In this document: positions 60,253-64,000 of the stretch, piece by piece | How the letters are laid out: every line of letters starts with the position of its first letter | Numbering within the stretch: the first letter of the stretch is position 1 | Origin: JALZVT01 sp964611345 | GTDB taxonomy: Bacteria; Pseudomonadota; Gammaproteobacteria; Pseudomonadales; Azotimanducaceae | NCBI GenBank assembly: GCA_964611345.1 | Contig: CAZSYU010000001.1 | Location: 65,895 to 129,894, forward strand | Length of the DNA stretch: 64,000 nucleotides | Direction: 5' to 3' | The notes under the pieces: generated by a model | Databases searched by the model: none | Told to the model about the DNA's origin: nothing | The model's input: only the letters and a program-made list of their open reading frames with translations | Made by a program: the position numbers and the translations under genes

Positions 60253-62445
60253 CTAGCTCAAGCCGTACTTGGCTTTTGCCTCACGGCGCCGTCGGTGGAG
60301 GATAGGTTCGGTATAGCCATTGGGCTGCGCGTGACCTTCCATAACCAGTTCTACAGCGGCCTGAAAGGCCACGGAATCGTCAAAGTTTGGGGCCATGTTG
60401 CGATACGCCGGGTCGCCGGCGTTCTGTTCGTCGACAACCGCGGCCATGCGCTGTAGCGTTTCCATAACCTGGTCTTTGGTACACAGGCCATGCTTTAACC
60501 AATTGGCAATGTGTTGGGAGGAGATACGCAGGGTAGCGCGGTCTTCCATCAGGCCCACGTCGTCGATGTCCGGCACTTTTGAGCAGCCGACACCCTGATC
60601 GATCCAGCGCACCACATAGCCAAGCATGCCCTGGGCGTTGTTATCGAGTTCGGCCTGGATGGTTGCCGCATCGGGTCGAGCACCGGCAGGCAGCAGTGGG
60701 AGCGTTAGAATGTCGGCAAGCTTGGCAGGTTCCCGCTGCTTGAGTTCTTGCTGGCGGGCGCGCACGTCAACCTGATGGTAGTGCATGGCGTGCAGCGTGG
60801 CGGCGGTGGGAGATGGCACCCAGGCGCAGTTTGCGCCAGCTTCCGGGTGGCCGATTTTGGCCCCCATCATTTCTGCCATTTCGTCGGGTTTTGCCCACAT
60901 ACCTTTGCCGATTTGGGCTTTGCCCGCCAATCCACCGGCCAGGCCAACGTCAACGTTCCAGTCTTCGTAGGCCGCAATCCAGGGCTGCGCTTTTATGTCG
61001 TTTTTAGGCACCATGGCACCCGCTTCCATGGCGGTGTGTATTTCGTCGCCGGTACGGTCAAGGAAACCCGTGTTGATGAAAATCAGGCGCTCTTGGGCAA
61101 TTGCGATGCAGGCTTGCAGGTTAACTGTGGTGCGGCGCTCTTCATCCATGATGCCAACCTTGAGAGTGTTGGGTGCCAGACCTAACAAATCTTCTACAGC
61201 GCCAAACAGATCGCAGGTGAACTGAACTTCTTCGGGACCGTGCATCTTCGGTTTTACGATGTAGACACTGCCTGCGCGAGAGTTGCGAGCACCGCTGGTC
61301 TTCTGCAAATCGTGTAGGGCGCACAGGCTGGTTACGAGTGCGTCCAGAATACCCTCGGGTACCTCTTCGCCTGCACTGGTTAATACAGCGTCGGTGGTCA
61401 TGAGGTGCCCAACGTTGCGCACCAATAACAGGGACCGACCTGGCAGGGTTAGGTTGCGCCCGTCTGGTGCTGTGAAGTCGCGATCAGCCACGAGTGCGCG
61501 GGTGACGCTGTTACCGCCTTTTTCAAAGGTGTCGCTCAGCGTACCGCGCATCAGGCCCAGCCAGTTGCCGTACACCTCCGCCTTGTCGTCGGCATCCACA
61601 GCCGCCACGGAGTCTTCACAGTCTTGAATGGTGGTGATTGCCGCCTCGAGAGCCACGTCTTTGACATGCGCTGGGTCGTCGCGGCCGATAGAATCTTCAG
61701 GATCAATCTGAATTTCTATGTGTAATCCATTGTTATTTAAGAGAATAGATTGTGGATTCTGTGGATCGCCGGTGTAACCCGAGTACTGTGCAGCGTCTTG
61801 CAGTTCAGCCTCGGACCCAGAATTTAATAACACCTGCAAGCGACCGTCCGTTGTTTGGTAACCGGCAGCATCAGCATGGCTCGCGCCGGCCAGGGGCGCG
61901 GCCGCATCGAGAAACGTGCGGGCATAGTCGATCACCCGCTGTCCGCGGATCGGATTGTAGGACCCGGCTCGATCAGCGCCGTCCGATTCAGGAATGACGT
62001 CGGTGCCGTAGAGAGCATCATACAGGCTGCCCCAGCGCGCGTTCGCGGCGTTCAGTGCGAAGCGCGCGTTTTGGACGGGGACCACCAGCTGGGGGCCCGC
62101 GATGGTCGCGATTTCCGGGTCTACATTGCTGGTTGTCACCTGGGCCAGCGGCTGTTTCGCCAGCAAATAACCAAGTTCAATCAGTTTTGCCTGTTCATCA
62201 TCCGCGTTTGGGGGTGCCGACAAACTGCGATACCAGGCGTCGATTTCAGCCTGTAACTCATCGCGCCGGGCAAGCAGGGCAGCGTTTAGGGGCATATAGC
62301 GCTCAAGAATCGCGGCCGCACCCTGCCAGAAGGTGGCAGAGCTAATGCCGGTGCCGGGCAGTGCCTCGTTCTCGATAAGATTATCAAGCGATTGGGCGAC
62401 TTGCAGGCCCGCGCGGTCTACTCTGATGTTGCCGCCATTTGTCAT
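60253..62445 (-). CDS. glcB: Malate synthase G
   Basis: A 730-residue monomeric malate synthase, the length of GlcB. Seen are NAANARWGSLYDALYGTDVI, SIILNNNGLHIEIQ-like ILLNNNGLHIEIQID, TLPGRSLLLVRNVGHLMTTD, KMHGPEEVQFTCDLF, KVGIMDEERRTTVNL and ERLIFINTGFLDRTGDEIHT (active-site region). It condenses glyoxylate with acetyl-CoA to malate, completing the glyoxylate shunt. That fits growth on fatty acids and leucine via acetyl-CoA. No isocitrate lyase gene is in the window. Confidence 0.97.
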   Translation of the reverse strand: MTNGGNIRVDRAGLQVAQSLDNLIENEALPGTGISSATFWQGAAAILERYMPLNAALLARRDELQAEIDAWYRSLSAPPNADDEQAKLIELGYLLAKQPLAQVTTSNVDPEIATIAGPQLVVPVQNARFALNAANARWGSLYDALYGTDVIPESDGADRAGSYNPIRGQRVIDYARTFLDAAAPLAGASHADAAGYQTTDGRLQVLLNSGSEAELQDAAQYSGYTGDPQNPQSILLNNNGLHIEIQIDPEDSIGRDDPAHVKDVALEAAITTIQDCEDSVAAVDADDKAEVYGNWLGLMRGTLSDTFEKGGNSVTRALVADRDFTAPDGRNLTLPGRSLLLVRNVGHLMTTDAVLTSAGEEVPEGILDALVTSLCALHDLQKTSGARNSRAGSVYIVKPKMHGPEEVQFTCDLFGAVEDLLGLAPNTLKVGIMDEERRTTVNLQACIAIAQERLIFINTGFLDRTGDEIHTAMEAGAMVPKNDIKAQPWIAAYEDWNVDVGLAGGLAGKAQIGKGMWAKPDEMAEMMGAKIGHPEAGANCAWVPSPTAATLHAMHYHQVDVRARQQELKQREPAKLADILTLPLLPAGARPDAATIQAELDNNAQGMLGYVVRWIDQGVGCSKVPDIDDVGLMEDRATLRISSQHIANWLKHGLCTKDQVMETLQRMAAVVDEQNAGDPAYRNMAPNFDDSVAFQAAVELVMEGHAQPNGYTEPILHRRRREAKAKYGLS

Positions 62446-62514
62446 AGTACTGCTGGCTCTTATCCCTAAAGGCGCTAAGGTATCATGCGTGCAACATTAT
62501 TCTTGGAGATTTCA

Positions 62515-63219
62515 ATGATCTATTCATCTGCTCACCGTGTTCTTGGTGGCCGTATTGCTCACCGGGCCGCGCTGCTTGGAGTTTTACTGCTGAGCGTCAT
62601 CGTCAGCCCTCTTTCGCTTGCGAGTGGGGGTAGCCGTGCCGCCAAAACTCCTGTTGTTCCGGCTAAGGATGCGGGGGCGATCGATGTGCCCTCCGGTGCC
62701 TATGGCCTCGACAAGACCCATGGCTATGTGACCTTTAGTTATTCGCACCTTGGGTTCTCCAACCCTGAGGTTGGCTTTAATGACTTTGATGTTGACCTCA
62801 AGCTGGATGCTAACGATCTGCAAAATTCGAGTTTCCAGGTGTCGATTGCTGCCGCGAGTGTTGATTCTCGGGTGGACAAGTTCGATGAGCACCTGAAGGC
62901 CGAGGGCTATTTTGATGTTGCCAATCACCCGGAGATAACCTTCACGTCGACCGCTATCGAAATGACTTCAGCGCAACACGCAAACATAACCGGTGTTTTG
63001 ACGATCAAAGGCGTGGCTAAATCGGTAACCCTGCATGCGGTACTCAACAAGGCCGGAATGCATCCGTTGCGGCGTGTGCCCGCCATTGGCGTGTCCGCCA
63101 CTGCAACTATTCTGCGCTCAGATTGGGGTCTGTCGAAATACGTACCTATGGTAAGCGACGAGGTTACGCTCAGTATTGAAGTTGAGCTGCCTAAGGTTGC
63201 GGTAGAAAACTCTCAGTAA
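62515..63219 (+). CDS. YceI family periplasmic protein
   Basis: The ATG at 62515, with TCTTGGAGAT upstream, gives 234 residues; an ATG at 62485 would add ten. A long signal peptide ends near PLSLASGG. The YceI lipocalin-like barrel follows: SGAYGLDKTHGYVTFSYSHL, FQVSIAAASVDSRVDKFDEH, YFDVANHPEITFTSTAIEM, and a final DEVTLSIEVEL. YceI proteins bind polyisoprenoid or amide lipids in the periplasm. The end overlaps the convergent GST-like gene by 29 bases. Confidence 0.93.
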   Translation: MIYSSAHRVLGGRIAHRAALLGVLLLSVIVSPLSLASGGSRAAKTPVVPAKDAGAIDVPSGAYGLDKTHGYVTFSYSHLGFSNPEVGFNDFDVDLKLDANDLQNSSFQVSIAAASVDSRVDKFDEHLKAEGYFDVANHPEITFTSTAIEMTSAQHANITGVLTIKGVAKSVTLHAVLNKAGMHPLRRVPAIGVSATATILRSDWGLSKYVPMVSDEVTLSIEVELPKVAVENSQ

Positions 63220-64000
63220 GGTCATAGTCGGCGAGCAACTGCTCAATGGTGCGGCGCTCGTTTGGCGGTAGTTCGTTGATGCTGGCAATGACCATCTGGC
63301 GTGATTGCTCTGGATAGGGACGCGTTAGGTAACTCACTGTTTCGCCATAGATCTGTGCGCTACAGGCCTTGGTTTGAACTTCCAGGGCGGCTGCATTAGC
63401 GAGCACCCAGGGTTGATAAGTGGTGCTCATTTCGCGCAGTACGGCGCGGGCAAATTCTGTTGGGTGACTGGCGGGCTCCAGGCTGCCGGAACCGTTCCAG
63501 GTATCAGCGCGCTCATTGGCCCAGTTGATCAGGTTGGGGTAATCCTGCATTACCGCCGCTGGATCGGGGTCCATTAGCGTATGCGCGCGCAGACCACCCA
63601 GCACAATGCAATCGAGCGCCGTGGGTTGTTCACCAAGTAAGAAAGTGGTGTTTTCCAGTTGCTTTTCAGCGGCACTCATTAGGCGCAAATATTCCTCTTC
63701 TGCGGCATTTTGCTGAACCGGCGATTCAGTGCCGGTTGCGCGACAGGCTCGTGGACCCCAGTCACGAACTCGTGCCGCAGTTTCCGCATGGCCGTTGGCC
63801 ATCTTGGCTGAGGCGAACTCTGCGCTTTTAGGATAGTGCCAGCGGTAATGCACCATAACCCGCGCTACCCACTCGTCGAAGAATTCCTCCAGCACATGTA
63901 CCAGCGCACCCGAGGCGCCGACCGGGAACATGGGGCGGGTGGGAAAGCGGCCATCGAGCATTTTGAGGATGGGGGTGGTGTCGGCGATCAGCCAGTTTTC
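63191..64000 (-). CDS. Glutathione S-transferase-like protein (5' truncated at window edge)
   Basis: The frame stays open to base 64000, so the N-terminus lies outside. The visible start NWLIADTTPILKMLDGRFP is the end of a GST thioredoxin-like domain; an internal ATG at 63961 is not the true start. The helical C-terminal domain contains FLLGEQPTALDCIVLGGLRA, a GST N-capping-like motif, then YPNLINWANERADTW. About 269 residues are visible, with a longer-than-usual C-terminal extension (from QPWVLANAAALEV onward). The substrate is unknown. Confidence 0.85.
   Translation of the reverse strand, partial: ENWLIADTTPILKMLDGRFPTRPMFPVGASGALVHVLEEFFDEWVARVMVHYRWHYPKSAEFASAKMANGHAETAARVRDWGPRACRATGTESPVQQNAAEEEYLRLMSAAEKQLENTTFLLGEQPTALDCIVLGGLRAHTLMDPDPAAVMQDYPNLINWANERADTWNGSGSLEPASHPTEFARAVLREMSTTYQPWVLANAAALEVQTKACSAQIYGETVSYLTRPYPEQSRQMVIASINELPPNERRTIEQLLADYDLTESFLPQP

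Overview
The window is about 64 kb of moderately GC-rich, densely coded bacterial chromosome. It most likely comes from a marine, aerobic gammaproteobacterium. A ZapG/YhcB (DUF1043) protein, malate synthase G, a TctABC transporter and a leucine-degradation set fit that group, as does the abundance of acyl-CoA dehydrogenases, CaiB/BaiF CoA-transferases, 2-oxoglutarate/Fe(II) dioxygenases and flavin oxygenases. Species cannot be named from the window. I see no rRNA, tRNA, CRISPR array, transposase, integrase or phage gene. The window cuts a gene at each end.

Region by region. 1-5.6 kb: a truncated 2OG oxygenase, a DUF2855 protein, an ACAD10/11-like dehydrogenase, a lipoprotein M48 protease and a secreted subtilase. 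5.7-9.1 kb: a flavin (LLM) oxidoreductase with two acyl-CoA dehydrogenases that look like the subunits of one heteromeric enzyme. 9.1-15.6 kb: the most unusual locus. A LysR regulator, an LLM flavoprotein, an animal-type ACT-domain aromatic amino acid hydroxylase and a cytoplasmic reductive-dehalogenase homologue lie in one minus-strand operon. The last three are linked by overlapping stop/start codons. A divergent alcohol dehydrogenase shares a short regulatory region with a LysR-type dyad. 15.6-20.3 kb: a two-gene hot-dog dehydratase, an ABM-domain protein, RsgA, a phytanoyl-CoA-dioxygenase-like protein and transaldolase. 20.5-24.3 kb: a methyltransferase-fold lipoprotein, enoyl-CoA hydratase, acyl-CoA dehydrogenase and a WYL regulator. 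24.3-31.4 kb: an amidohydrolase coupled to a Baeyer-Villiger-type monooxygenase, a cytochrome c'/b561 pair, GST, a CYP153-like P450 and a DUF454 protein.

31.5-34.5 kb: a three-gene operon (CoA-transferase, agmatinase-family ureohydrolase, SDR) joined by ATGA overlaps. 34.5-39 kb: a DUF3604 lipoprotein and a DUF5916-type outer-membrane protein. 39.2-42.2 kb: TctC-TctB-TctA. 42.2-44.6 kb: a phytanoyl dioxygenase and a gamma-glutamyltransferase-like protein. 44.7-50.8 kb: a five-gene minus-strand operon (FadJ-like multifunctional protein, HMG-CoA lyase, CoA-transferase, tandem YjbR protein, 2OG oxygenase). 50.9-53.7 kb: an MDR reductase, a MerC-like membrane protein, an atypical SDR and ZapG. 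53.8-58.6 kb: the leucine pathway genes ivd-mccB-mccA. 58.7-64 kb: malonyl-CoA synthetase (matB), malate synthase G (glcB), a YceI protein and a truncated GST.

The gene set suggests a scavenger of lipids, branched-chain amino acids, aromatics and possibly halogenated compounds. Products would feed acetyl-CoA/acetoacetate and the glyoxylate shunt. Functions are read from motifs by eye; no database search was run.
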